Shown here piece after piece: positions 44,616-53,767 of a DNA stretch of 64,000 nucleotides. Location: assembly GCA_937929805.1 (NCBI GenBank), contig CALFUT010000037.1, positions 1-64,000 on the forward strand, read 5' to 3'. Origin of the DNA: an uncultured Pirellulaceae bacterium (GTDB lineage Bacteria > Planctomycetota > Planctomycetia > Pirellulales > Pirellulaceae). Each line of letters opens with the position of its first letter. The stretch's first letter is position 1. The position numbers and the translations under genes are program-made. Below the pieces are notes generated by a model, which made no database searches, was not told where the DNA came from, and was given only the letters and a program-made list of their open reading frames with translations.

Positions 44616-45167
44616 GTGTCTTCTTCGCCACCGGAAACGCTTGAAGCAAAACCGAACGATTCGGGTGAGCCCGGTTCCTCGCTGGCTCCCGTCCGAGTTT
44701 CGCTGACTCCTCAGCAGAGGTTCGGCGACTACCTGCAAAGCCGCGGGATGCGTAGCACGCAGCAGCGGCAGATGTTGCTGAAGCTGGTGTTCAGTGGCCA
44801 CGAGCATTTTGATGCCGACCAGTTGGTGGATCGGTTGCCTGCCAAGGGCCAGCCCGGCTATGTCAGCCGACCGACCGTTTATCGGACGCTTGCCGAATTC
44901 GTGGACGCCGGCTTGTTGCGGAAGTTCGAGCTTGAAGGGCGTAGCGTCTACGAGCATGACTATGGGTACCCACAGCACGATCACCTGCACTGCACCGAAT
45001 GCGGAAGTTTGATCGAGTTTCAATGTGACGCGTTGTCTGACATTAAGTCAAAAGTCGCGTCGGAGCACGGGTTCCAAGTTCGGTCACACCGTTTGATCAT
45101 CAGCGGTGTCTGTCAACCTTGCCGCAAGAAACGCCGCCGCGTCCGGCGTAAGGTCGATCGGATTTAG
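44616..45167 (+). CDS. Fur-family metalloregulator
   Basis: 183 residues from a GTG with AAGG upstream. An N-terminal extension of about 35 residues precedes the winged helix (LTPQQRFGDYLQSRGMRSTQQRQ, then PGYVSRPTVYRTLAEF). The metal-sensing region has HEHFDADQL, PQHDHLHCTECGSLIEF and GVCQPCRKKRRR: two CxxC pairs (CTEC, CQPC) as in Fur and Zur. The basic KKRRRVRRK tail is unusual. It represses or activates metal-homeostasis genes when metal-loaded. Whether it senses iron or zinc cannot be decided from the sequence. It lies beside the His-rich lipoprotein gene. Confidence 0.9.
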   Translation: MSSSPPETLEAKPNDSGEPGSSLAPVRVSLTPQQRFGDYLQSRGMRSTQQRQMLLKLVFSGHEHFDADQLVDRLPAKGQPGYVSRPTVYRTLAEFVDAGLLRKFELEGRSVYEHDYGYPQHDHLHCTECGSLIEFQCDALSDIKSKVASEHGFQVRSHRLIISGVCQPCRKKRRRVRRKVDRI

Positions 45168-45266
45168 CCAGTGTCGCACAGCTGTCTCAGCTGTCTCGAA
45201 CGACTACATGCTGGCACGGCAACGAGGGTAACATCGTGGCGGTTTTGTTGAGTGTTGCGAGAGTAA

Positions 45267-45375
45267 ACGGCTGGGACAGCCTTGCCTACTGCGAGAGCAT
45301 ACGGCTGGGACAGCCGTGCTACAAAACGGCTGGGACAGCCGTGCCACAAAACGGCTGGGACAGCCGTGCCACAAA
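45267..45375 (-). repeat. Tandem hairpin array at the 3' end of purB
   Basis: Three near-identical 25-bp units (45301-45325, 45326-45350, 45351-45375) with the consensus acggctgggacagccgt followed by g(c/t)(t/c)acaaa, plus one diverged copy from 45267. Each unit is itself a small hairpin (acggctg/cagccgt). The array ends 1 bp before the purB stop and may stop or stabilise the purB transcript. No T-run was noted. Confidence 0.8.
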
Positions 45376-45376
45376 G

Positions 45377-46804
45377 CTACACTCGCAACGCTTCTTCTTC
45401 CGGGAACTTGTCTTGATAAGATTCGCGGATTGGTTGCACGTGCTGGGCAAGGAACTGATCGACTTGCTCAGGCGCTCGGCCGACGAAGGAACTTGGGTCG
45501 AGCAATGAATCGATGTCCACCGAGTCAAAATTCGCATCCGCCTTCAGCCGGCTGATCAAATCGTTCTCGCGACCATGAGTTTTCACCTCCTGAGACGCAT
45601 CTTGGCTGTGTTGACGAATTTGTTCGTGCAATTCTTGGCGATCGCCGCCTGCTGCCACGGCGGCCATCATGATATTCTCGGTCGCCATGAACGGAAGTTC
45701 CGACGCAAGATGTTTGGCGATCACTTTCGGGTACACGACCATGCCGCTGGTAACGTTCTCCAGCAGAATCAAAATCGCGTCGATGGCTAAGAAAGATTGA
45801 GGCAAAACCAGACGGCGGTTGGCGCTGTCGTCAAGCGTCCGCTCCATCCACTGAGTCGCAAGCGTGTTAGCCGGGCTGGACTGGAGACTGATCACAAATC
45901 GCGCCAAGCTGCAGATTCGTTCGCTACGCATAGGGTTTCGTTTGTAGGCCATCGCCGAGGAACCAATTTGAGTTTTCTCGAACGGCTCTTCCATTTCTTT
46001 CCGACTGGCAAGAATTCGCAAGTCGGTTGCCATCTTGTGAGCAGACTGCGCGACACCGGACAAAGCGTCCACGACCAAGGCATCAATCTTCCGCGAGTAC
46101 GTTTGTCCGGTGACGGCCAAGGATTCCTTGAAGCCGATTTTTTCTGCGACCATTTGGTCCAACTGTTCGACTTTGGCGTGGTCACCGTCGAAAAGCTTCA
46201 GAAAGCTGGCTTGAGTGCCCGTCGTGCCTTTGACGCCTCGAGCCTTCAAGCGGCCAAGTTGAAATTCCAGCTGTTGCAAATCATCAATAAAATCTTGCAA
46301 CCACAAACAGGCTCTTTTTCCGATGGTGGTCGGCTGGGCCGGTTGCAGATGAGTGAATCCTAAACACGCGAGGTCTCGATTGGCTGCGGCGAACTGACCC
46401 AACTGAGAAATCACGTGAGCCAGCCGGTTCGCGGTCACTTGCAGGGCGTCACGCAGCAGGATCAAGTCGGTATTGTCGGTCACGAAACAGCTGGTGGCAC
46501 CAAGGTGGATGATCGGCATTGCTTCCGGGCATTGGTCGCCGAAGGCGTGCACGTGTGCCATCACGTCGTGCCGCAGACGTTTCTCGTGGGCGGCGGCGGC
46601 ATCGAAGTCAATCGCGTCAAGATTTTCTCGCATTTGTTGCAATTGAGCGTCCGAGATGTCTAGGCCCAGTTGCTGCTCGGATTCGGCCAATGCCAACCAC
46701 AGGCGTCGCCAAGTGCTGAACTTTTTCTGACTGCTGAACAGATAGCTCATTTCCTGCGAGCAATAGCGGCTGATGAGCGGGTTGGAGTAGGTCTGATGGT
46801 CCAT
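45377..46804 (-). CDS. purB: Adenylosuccinate lyase
   Basis: 475 residues of the fumarase/aspartase superfamily. It cleaves adenylosuccinate and SAICAR in purine synthesis. The signature [17 protein letters not shown] is near 285-301, and [20 protein letters not shown] and [20 protein letters not shown] are the other two conserved regions. This is the animal/Bacteroidetes-like longer type. It starts at the ATG 46804 and its 3' end meets the tandem hairpin array. Confidence 0.96.
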   Translation of the reverse strand: MDHQTYSNPLISRYCSQEMSYLFSSQKKFSTWRRLWLALAESEQQLGLDISDAQLQQMRENLDAIDFDAAAAHEKRLRHDVMAHVHAFGDQCPEAMPIIHLGATSCFVTDNTDLILLRDALQVTANRLAHVISQLGQFAAANRDLACLGFTHLQPAQPTTIGKRACLWLQDFIDDLQQLEFQLGRLKARGVKGTTGTQASFLKLFDGDHAKVEQLDQMVAEKIGFKESLAVTGQTYSRKIDALVVDALSGVAQSAHKMATDLRILASRKEMEEPFEKTQIGSSAMAYKRNPMRSERICSLARFVISLQSSPANTLATQWMERTLDDSANRRLVLPQSFLAIDAILILLENVTSGMVVYPKVIAKHLASELPFMATENIMMAAVAAGGDRQELHEQIRQHSQDASQEVKTHGRENDLISRLKADANFDSVDIDSLLDPSSFVGRAPEQVDQFLAQHVQPIRESYQDKFPEEEALRV

Positions 46805-47079
46805 AAAAGTCGGTCTTCGGGCGTTATTGGGCGTTAACTCGTGTCTTGGAAAGGAGCTTCTTCGGCAGACGGTTATCGCACGTTAAAGGTGATCGAGCAA
46901 CCTTTGGGGCGTCGCTGAACTAAACGGTGGTGCTACTAAGTCAGATTATTCGGATCAGCCAATTTGCAGTCTTTACGTGAATCGGTTTGGACGATAGAAA
47001 CCGGGTGGGGAAACCGTTGTTGACTTGGTGATTTTTGCCCAATTTGGCGAGAGTTGCATTAGAGGCGTTAGGAGAGATT

Positions 47080-49350
47080 GTGCGAAGTCGGATTTTTTTC
47101 GTTGTTGCCTGCTGGTCGGTTCTTGGACTGGCTTGGTTCGGGGCGTCTACCGTTTGTGCTCAGACACCACTCAGGCCCGCAACTGACTCGGCAAGCCCGG
47201 TCGTTCAGGAAGCTCCGCTTCGGCCTGAGGTCAAGCCGGTGGTTCCGTCTGAAAAAGTAGCTCCACAAACGGTTCAGCCAGCAGTGGTTCAGCCAGCGGT
47301 CGCACTGCCAGTCGTTCAACCAGCGGTTTCTGAGCCAGCGGCCACCCAGCCTAAAACAGCGCAGCCTCAGGCGACCACCGCTACTCCCGCCGCGCCCGCC
47401 GCAACTGAACCCGCCAAGAAGAAAGAGCCGGCACCTGCCGAGGGCGATTCAGTTCGCCTTGAATCGGCTCAGTTGCTGCCCGGCCACACGAAGGCTTGGG
47501 TGTCGATTCCTAGCATGGTGAGACTGCAAGAGAGTTTTGACACGACGCAGTTTGGTCTGTTGTCAAAAGACAAGGCGATTGAGCCATTCATTGAGAGCCT
47601 TAAGAGTCAGTTCAGTGATTGGGCGGCAGAGAAGAATGTCCGCTTGGGCGTGAAGATCGAAAATCTTGACGAAATTTACTCGGGCGAGATCTGTCTGGCG
47701 GGGATTGTTCCCTCGATCGCAGGTCAGGAGATCGAACGCGGCTCGCACGGGCTGGTTCTGCTGGTCGATGTCAGCGGTCGCGAGGATAAGGCGGCGAAGG
47801 TGCTGGCCGAGGTGAATCGTCGCTTGGTCGAAAAGGGTGCCGTCCAGACCAAGATCGACATTAATGGGGCATCGGTAACGCGTTCCACCATCGAAAAAGG
47901 GAAGCGTCTTCGAGCAAGCCAAACGACCTTGCAGACGATCTACGACGGTTGGTTGCTTGCGTCTGACAACGAGAAAATTTTTCGCGATGTGATCTTCCGC
48001 TTGGCGACCACGAAACCGGATGCACTTAAACCCGATGCGTTGGCGGCTCAGCCTGCGTTCAAGACAGTTGCCGAACGCACTGACTTTGGCCCGGATGAAT
48101 CACAGCTGAAATGGTTTGTTGACCCGTTCGGCTACATCCAATTGGCTCAAGCGTTAGCCGACGATGAAAAAGACACACGGGAGCATCGTGACGACTGGGC
48201 AAAGATCCTGAAAGACCAAGGCTTTGATGTTCTCAAAGGAGCCGGCGGCCAACTTGGGTTCATGGTTGACGATCACGAACTGTTGCATCGCACCTTCGTT
48301 TATGCCCCGCAAACGAATTTGGCCAAGAAGGAACAACAGCGAGTCTTTGGGCTATTCGATTTCTCGAACAAGTCTGGCAAAACGGTGACTCCTGCCGATT
48401 GGGTGCCCAACAATCTTTCCGCGTTTTTCGTCGGCAAATGGAACTTTTCCAGTGCTTTGGAGAACGTCGGATTTCTGTACGACGCATTTCTTGACGATCC
48501 GGGTGCCTTCGAACGCGTCTTGCAGGATTTCAAAAATGATCCTGACATGCAGTTGAACATCCGAAAGCTGATTGGGCAGCTGGACAGCGAGTGGACGATT
48601 CTTTCGGCGACCGCCAAGCCGATCGATGGGAACAGCGAGCGTGTTGCGATCGCGTTCAAGCTGAAAGCTGATGCTGATGGGGACTTTGTGCTCGATAGCG
48701 TCAGGCGTGCGATCGGAAACGGCCGAGCCACGAAGATCAATCTGGGTGGTAAGACGGTCATCGAAGTCGATTCCGAAACCTCGGATGCCGAAGATGAAAT
48801 TCCTGACGACTTGGACATCTTTGACGATCCCTTGGAGGGAGAAGGTTTGGATGACGAGGAACCGGAAGAAGAAGTTTTCACCCTGTTTGACAAAAAGTAT
48901 TTTGCGATCGAGCACGGTCATTTGATCGTCGCCAATCACAAAGATTACATGAAGCAGGTTCTTGCCAACAAGCAGAAGCAGAAGCTGGCTGAGATGAGCG
49001 ACTATGAACGAGTCGACGCAGCGTTGCAAAAGCTGGTCGACAACAAGATTTTTAGTTCTCGTCAGTTCGGTCGCTTGGACAAGGCGTTAGAGGCGAACTA
49101 CGAACTGCTGCGTCAGGGAAAGATGGAGCAATCCACCACGGTGCTGGCAAAAATCATTAACCAGATTTTCAAAAGCGGATCTCAGGATGAAAATGAGAGC
49201 AGCACCGAGATCAAGCGACTGGATGGGAAAGAACTTCCAGCCGACTATGCCAAAGCGATTGCTCCCTATCTTGGGATCATGGGTTGGGCCATGGAAGATG
49301 AAAAAGACGGTTGGCGGATCAGTGGCTGCGTCTTGAAGCGGACGAAGTGA
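47080..49350 (+). CDS. Large exported protein, unknown function (Pro/Ala linker)
   Basis: 756 residues from a GTG at 47080, which is preceded by TAGGAGAG at a good distance; the TTG at 47035 is less likely. Signal peptide SRIFFVVACWSVLGLAWFGASTVCAQ. A Pro/Ala/Val/Gln-rich low-complexity linker (about 30-130) is followed by an alpha/beta region with several ordered segments. An acidic insert (DDLDIFDDPLEGEGLDDEEPEEE) lies near residue 590. There is no recognised catalytic motif. Large secreted proteins of this type are typical of planctomycetes. It is transcribed alone, between purB (divergent) and the hydrolase-fold gene (convergent). Confidence 0.72.
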   Translation: MRSRIFFVVACWSVLGLAWFGASTVCAQTPLRPATDSASPVVQEAPLRPEVKPVVPSEKVAPQTVQPAVVQPAVALPVVQPAVSEPAATQPKTAQPQATTATPAAPAATEPAKKKEPAPAEGDSVRLESAQLLPGHTKAWVSIPSMVRLQESFDTTQFGLLSKDKAIEPFIESLKSQFSDWAAEKNVRLGVKIENLDEIYSGEICLAGIVPSIAGQEIERGSHGLVLLVDVSGREDKAAKVLAEVNRRLVEKGAVQTKIDINGASVTRSTIEKGKRLRASQTTLQTIYDGWLLASDNEKIFRDVIFRLATTKPDALKPDALAAQPAFKTVAERTDFGPDESQLKWFVDPFGYIQLAQALADDEKDTREHRDDWAKILKDQGFDVLKGAGGQLGFMVDDHELLHRTFVYAPQTNLAKKEQQRVFGLFDFSNKSGKTVTPADWVPNNLSAFFVGKWNFSSALENVGFLYDAFLDDPGAFERVLQDFKNDPDMQLNIRKLIGQLDSEWTILSATAKPIDGNSERVAIAFKLKADADGDFVLDSVRRAIGNGRATKINLGGKTVIEVDSETSDAEDEIPDDLDIFDDPLEGEGLDDEEPEEEVFTLFDKKYFAIEHGHLIVANHKDYMKQVLANKQKQKLAEMSDYERVDAALQKLVDNKIFSSRQFGRLDKALEANYELLRQGKMEQSTTVLAKIINQIFKSGSQDENESSTEIKRLDGKELPADYAKAIAPYLGIMGWAMEDEKDGWRISGCVLKRTK

Positions 49351-49353
49351 AGA

Positions 49354-49374
49354 AGTGTGCAGTGTGCAGTGTGG
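49354..49374 (+). repeat. Short heptamer repeat (AGTGTGC type)
   Basis: Three consecutive 7-bp units (agtgtgc, agtgtgc, agtgtgg) sit immediately after the stop of the 756-residue protein gene. The same unit occurs five times at 53685-53719, 4.3 kb away. It is non-coding. Confidence 0.7.
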
Positions 49375-49426
49375 CTGGCGTTCTCGCTTTAATTTCCGAC
49401 CTCCGAATTCCGAATTCCGACCTCGC

Positions 49427-51868
49427 TTATTCTTTCACTTCCCAGACGCCGCCCTCGCAAATGATTTTTGCAAGGTAAGGGCGTTGCCGGTCGGCTCGTT
49501 TGCGAACGTCTTCCAGCAATGTCCGCCGCGACGGTGACGCGAAGCCTCGGAAGTCCCGTCCCATGCCTTTGATTTCAATCTGCTTCGAAAAATCGACGTA
49601 GTCAGAGCCCAGCCACAACGTTGTGGTGCCCGGAGGTCGTGCGGGCGAGAGTTGAAACTGGTTCGTTCGCCCGGGCGATACCGAGCCCTCTAATTTGAAT
49701 GCTCGAAGTTTGTTCGAGCGAAACATTTCTGGCCAGACGATGTTCGCCTCGGGGATCTCACCAGCTTCCAAAAACCAGAAGTAGTTGTCCCACGGTCGAA
49801 CTGTCTTGCACTCGAATTCGAAACCCGCCCCGCCCGGCCATCGGCGTCGATGCAATTTGGCCCAATCGAAGACTGCCGGAATCGCTTCATAGATTGCGTC
49901 GTTGGCTCGACCGATGTACTGCACAACCGTGTTGTTCACGTACTTGCGAGACCGAAACCAAGTGTTCCAGACGAATTTGCTGTTGGCGATGGCCTGAGCA
50001 TTTTTGTCACCGACGACGCTGTAAACGGGCAACGGAACATGCCGGTTGGAAGCGTAGATTTTCATGTAGCGATCCAGTTCGCCCGAAATCCCAACGACCC
50101 CCGCCCAATGTTCGGGGTGGCTCAAGCCGACGTCGTACGCCACGTTGCCACCAATGCCTCGTCCAGCCAGATAAACTCGATCGGAGTCGACCGAAAACGT
50201 TCGCATCGCTGCACGCAGTGCCTTTAAAACGACTGCGTGTTCGTGGCCGGAACACTTGTTGGTTAGTTGGCCGTCCTGTTCTTGCCACGGCACCACGACC
50301 ACGATGTAGCCGTGTCGCATCGCCTGTCCCGTGCGTACTTTCAGCTTAGGATTGTACCGGCCGCACCACGCGATAAGTTCGTTCGCCGGATTCTTGCGAT
50401 CTGGCAGCGTCAGCAGCAATGGGTATCGCCGGTAGGGATCGTATTCCGGTGGGACTAGAGCTAGGCACTCGACTTCGACCGGCTGAGCATCTGTTTTGGT
50501 GCCGGGAAGCGTGACCTCGATCGGAATCGGTTCGACTCCCGACATTGAATCTTCGGGGGGCGGAATTGGCGGTTTCATCTGAGCGATCATGTCGGCCAGA
50601 AAGCCGGGAGTGCCCGACTCGAACTGTTCTAGCTGTTTGAGAATTTCGTCACGGCGATTTTGCTGGTCAGGCTGCGTGTTCAGGTACGCGAAAATCAGAT
50701 CCCGGACATCGAACATGGACTCAGCGACCGCCAGATTGTCGATCGCACGATTGCCACCCAGCAACCAACCGCTAATCGCCAACGCAATTTTCTGTTGCGG
50801 ACGCGTGTTCGCGTCTTCTGCCAATCGAAGCCACGCACCCAATCGCGCTGCGTTGACCGGGTTTAGATCTTGCTTCAATTCGTCGTTCAGTCTTTGGACG
50901 GTGTTGGCTTGTTTCGCCGAAAGGTCTGAAACGGATTCGATCAGTGTCTGGAACTTCTGCCGCGTTTCCTCTGTTTTTTGATTCTCTATCTTGGATTGAT
51001 TCTGCAGCTCACGAAATTCAGCCAAAATCTCGCCCGCGACTCCTTCCACGTTGATCGCGCTCGCCAAGAATTTCTGAGACAGCTCATTTTGCCCCGAACT
51101 GAGTCGCAAACGGGCTTCGGACAAAACCTGCCGAGCCGCCTGTTGCTTCAGTAGCCGCCGAGTCCGTTCGATATCTTTTTTGAGCCGCTCGTTTTCCGGA
51201 AATCGTTGCTGGATCGATCGAAGTTCGTCGCTTGCCAGTTGGTAGTAGCCGGCTTGGATCAGAAAGTCGGCGATCTTCTGTTGGCTGGTCAAGTCGTTCG
51301 GGTCTTTGATTTGTCTTCGCAGTAATGGCAGCAGAATGCTGGTGGGGACGGTGCCGACGCCGATTCGCATTGACCACTGACGCGATGTACCGACCAGCGT
51401 TTTCACTTCGCACAATCGAGGCGTGACGCTGGTGATTCCTTGGACGATCGTTTGGATTCGGCCTCGAGGATCGCGAAGCGTTAGCAGGCGATGCCCGTTC
51501 TTGTCGAAGGGGCCGATTCGCAGAATGCTACCTCCAAAGCCGACCGAACTATTGGAGACTCGTTGAAAAACATCCAACTGTACTTCGTTGCGATTCGAGT
51601 CACCCAGTCCGCCTTGCACTCGGGTGTCTCGAACGAAAACGCGTCTCAATCCATCGTTAATGACAACAATTGGTTTGCTGTCAAACGGATCGGGAACCGG
51701 CTCGCCCGAGTACATCTCGGCAATCGATCCGACGATCCCCTCGTACTGGGCACCTGACTGCATCGTGACGACTTTCGGTTCGCCCCGCTGCGCGTGGACG
51801 TATCTTGGTGCAATCATCAGTCCGATGATGCAAAGCACTCGCAGAAAAATTCGTCGTTCCCGTTCCAT
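49427..51868 (-). CDS. Exported protein with alpha/beta-hydrolase-like domain lacking the nucleophile Ser
   Basis: 813 residues from the ATG at 51868. A signal peptide (RRIFLRVLCIIGLMIAPRYVHAQ) is followed by a Gln/Arg-rich helical region of about 350 residues with coiled-coil character. The C-terminal third is hydrolase-like: YPLLLTLPDRKNPA, AMRHGYIVVVVPWQEQDG, and the elbow VYLAGRGIGGNVAYDVG. There the usual GxSxG motif reads GRGIGG, so the serine nucleophile is replaced by glycine. This is a possible pseudo-esterase or binding protein. The HPEHWAGVVGISGELD stretch is typical of esterase D/PHB-esterase-like proteins. Confidence 0.75.
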   Translation of the reverse strand: MERERRIFLRVLCIIGLMIAPRYVHAQRGEPKVVTMQSGAQYEGIVGSIAEMYSGEPVPDPFDSKPIVVINDGLRRVFVRDTRVQGGLGDSNRNEVQLDVFQRVSNSSVGFGGSILRIGPFDKNGHRLLTLRDPRGRIQTIVQGITSVTPRLCEVKTLVGTSRQWSMRIGVGTVPTSILLPLLRRQIKDPNDLTSQQKIADFLIQAGYYQLASDELRSIQQRFPENERLKKDIERTRRLLKQQAARQVLSEARLRLSSGQNELSQKFLASAINVEGVAGEILAEFRELQNQSKIENQKTEETRQKFQTLIESVSDLSAKQANTVQRLNDELKQDLNPVNAARLGAWLRLAEDANTRPQQKIALAISGWLLGGNRAIDNLAVAESMFDVRDLIFAYLNTQPDQQNRRDEILKQLEQFESGTPGFLADMIAQMKPPIPPPEDSMSGVEPIPIEVTLPGTKTDAQPVEVECLALVPPEYDPYRRYPLLLTLPDRKNPANELIAWCGRYNPKLKVRTGQAMRHGYIVVVVPWQEQDGQLTNKCSGHEHAVVLKALRAAMRTFSVDSDRVYLAGRGIGGNVAYDVGLSHPEHWAGVVGISGELDRYMKIYASNRHVPLPVYSVVGDKNAQAIANSKFVWNTWFRSRKYVNNTVVQYIGRANDAIYEAIPAVFDWAKLHRRRWPGGAGFEFECKTVRPWDNYFWFLEAGEIPEANIVWPEMFRSNKLRAFKLEGSVSPGRTNQFQLSPARPPGTTTLWLGSDYVDFSKQIEIKGMGRDFRGFASPSRRTLLEDVRKRADRQRPYLAKIICEGGVWEVKE

Positions 51869-51954
51869 GGGAGTGTGCCAGTTGGGTTCCTTGAGTTTCA
51901 AACCGGTGATCATAGCAGAAAACGCGAGCTGGGAAATTCTGATCGATGATCTCG

Positions 51955-53658
51955 CTATCCAATGATTTCACGTTTTTTGTTTACGTAGTCCCAGACCACG
52001 AATCGATCCAGATCACCGCCTGCGGTGAAGAACACTCGGCCCTGAGTTGATTCGCTAATCCGATGGGCAAAGCGGATGTCTTCTTCAGATTGCGACCAGC
52101 TGGGCACCAAGAAGGTGTTGATGGTGATTCCGTCCCGCGCACAGAGCGCGGCTTCTCGCATCGTGGCTTCCTCGGTCCGCTGATGCGGTGGATAGAGAAG
52201 GTACAGCGTTGAGTCTTCAAAGTGAGCCGTCGGCAGTCCGTCGGTGATCATCATAATTTGCCGGTTGGGCGTATCTTGAGCCGCCAATAATTGCCGCGCA
52301 AGTCGCAGCGAGTGCTGAATGTTCGTGAAGTGCGGGTGGACCATGTGCTCGCTAACGTTCTCGTCCGCCATGTCGACCTTCAGTTGCACGACAGGATGGT
52401 GGATCGTGACCGGTTTGGGCATCAGTTCTACGATCTCGCCTTGCCGCCGAACTTTGCCGAACGTGTACATTTCGATAAAGTTCAAGTAGTCGCCGGGGTA
52501 CTCCGTGCGAATCAGTCCGTCCATCGCCATCGCCATTCGTTTGACGTTGATGTACTGCCCGTCGTAACGCATCGATCCGCTCATGTCCATGATGATGACG
52601 GTCGCCGCTTTGGGAGTGTTACGCGTGCGGTGGATTTCGATGTCTTCCGATTTCAAGCGAATCGGCAGCTCACGACCGCCTCGCAGCATCGCGTTGATAA
52701 ATGTCTGCGGGATATCCATGTGAGTCAGCGAGTCACCGAACTCGTACGGCTTGGTCGACTGCATTTCCACCGCGCCTTCGCCCACGATATTACCTTCGTG
52801 CCGACCGGTTTTGGAAGCTTGCAGGTGGCTGAAAATGCGTTCCAAGAGTTTGCCTTGGAAGACTCGGTAGGCCGACGGAGTCAATCGAAACTTGCCGTTC
52901 TTGTTCTCGATGCCTTGGCGTTCGGCTGCCTCCCGCACGTAGTTTTCGATCATTCGCTGCATTTCCTCCAGCGAGTGCATTTGGTCCTCGGTCATGTATT
53001 CACCGAGTTCCTCCATGTCGATGATGCCGATCTGACCGGTCTGTTGTGCCTCGGCTAGTTGGTCCATCAGTTCGTCGATTTTTTCTAGCTCTTCCTTAAT
53101 CGCAATCGCTTGCGGGATCGTCATGGACTCGTGGCCGGTAAAGTGATACTTCGCCGCCAGTTCATCGATTTGGTATTTGTCCTCCAGCTTTCCCATGAGC
53201 CCAGCTAGGTGTTGAGCGAACGGATCGGCGTCATCGCCGACCGCGTAGAAAAGTCGTTCAAGATCGTAAAGCTGCTCTTGGTCGATCGCTTCCTTGTGCA
53301 GCGAGCGTAGTTTGTCTGGTGGCTGCGGGCCCTTTTTTGCCGCTTTGTGGAAAACTTTTTTTGCTTCGCGAACGACGGACTTTGTTTCATACGTTTCGAG
53401 GATTTTTTGCTTCCGGTCCTCCAGCATGGCCATCATCATGTCCAGCGACGGGCCCAGATTTTGGAACTGCGAGGGATCCAGCTTAATCGCTCGCGCCATC
53501 TCCTCTTCGGTTAGCTCGCGCATGCTGCCGTACGCCATCATCTGGTCCATCATCGGCGAGACCAAATCGGGCGGCGGCTGGCTAGGACCGGGGAACTTGA
53601 TGGGGTCGTACTTGAGGTAGGTGTGGACGATCCCGCGTTTTGAATGTTTTTCGGTCAT
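51955..53658 (-). CDS. VWA-domain protein of the MoxR/CoxE type
   Basis: 567 residues. The N-terminal half is helical and charged (ELTEEEMARAIKL, and two coiled-coil-like stretches). The C-terminal von Willebrand A domain has the MIDAS motif in IIMDMSGSMRYDG (DxSxS) near residue 355. MMITDGLPTAHF is the later conserved Thr/Asp-containing loop. It works with the AAA+ ATPase encoded 109 bp upstream, in the manner of MoxR/VWA chaperone pairs that activate or assemble other proteins. The substrate is unknown. Start at the ATG 53658. Confidence 0.9.
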   Translation of the reverse strand: MTEKHSKRGIVHTYLKYDPIKFPGPSQPPPDLVSPMMDQMMAYGSMRELTEEEMARAIKLDPSQFQNLGPSLDMMMAMLEDRKQKILETYETKSVVREAKKVFHKAAKKGPQPPDKLRSLHKEAIDQEQLYDLERLFYAVGDDADPFAQHLAGLMGKLEDKYQIDELAAKYHFTGHESMTIPQAIAIKEELEKIDELMDQLAEAQQTGQIGIIDMEELGEYMTEDQMHSLEEMQRMIENYVREAAERQGIENKNGKFRLTPSAYRVFQGKLLERIFSHLQASKTGRHEGNIVGEGAVEMQSTKPYEFGDSLTHMDIPQTFINAMLRGGRELPIRLKSEDIEIHRTRNTPKAATVIIMDMSGSMRYDGQYINVKRMAMAMDGLIRTEYPGDYLNFIEMYTFGKVRRQGEIVELMPKPVTIHHPVVQLKVDMADENVSEHMVHPHFTNIQHSLRLARQLLAAQDTPNRQIMMITDGLPTAHFEDSTLYLLYPPHQRTEEATMREAALCARDGITINTFLVPSWSQSEEDIRFAHRISESTQGRVFFTAGGDLDRFVVWDYVNKKREIIG

Positions 53659-53684
53659 GGGTTCATAGTGCGAAATTCAGTTTT

Positions 53685-53767
53685 CAGTGTGCAGTGTGCA
53701 GTGTGCAGTGTGCAATGTGATCTTGTTTTGTAACTTCACACTTCACACTGGCGACTTCACACTGGTT
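53685..53767. repeat. Heptamer repeats with inverted counterpart between the AAA+ and VWA genes
   Basis: Units of cagtgtg repeat four times, with a fifth slightly changed copy, at 53685-53719. Then cacactg-type inverted copies follow (cttcacacttcacactgg near 53735-53751 and cacactgg near 53758-53765). The two halves could fold back on each other. It occupies most of the 109-bp intergenic gap and is non-coding. Confidence 0.7.

Noticed and set aside
45301-45375. Tandem 25-bp units as a CRISPR array
   Set aside because: Units are directly adjacent without spacers and no cas genes are present.
45797-46363. 188-residue plus-strand frame
   Set aside because: Antisense to purB, no recognisable domain.
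52291-53058. 255-residue plus-strand frame rich in His, Val and Arg
   Set aside because: Antisense to the VWA gene; the composition reflects the opposite strand.
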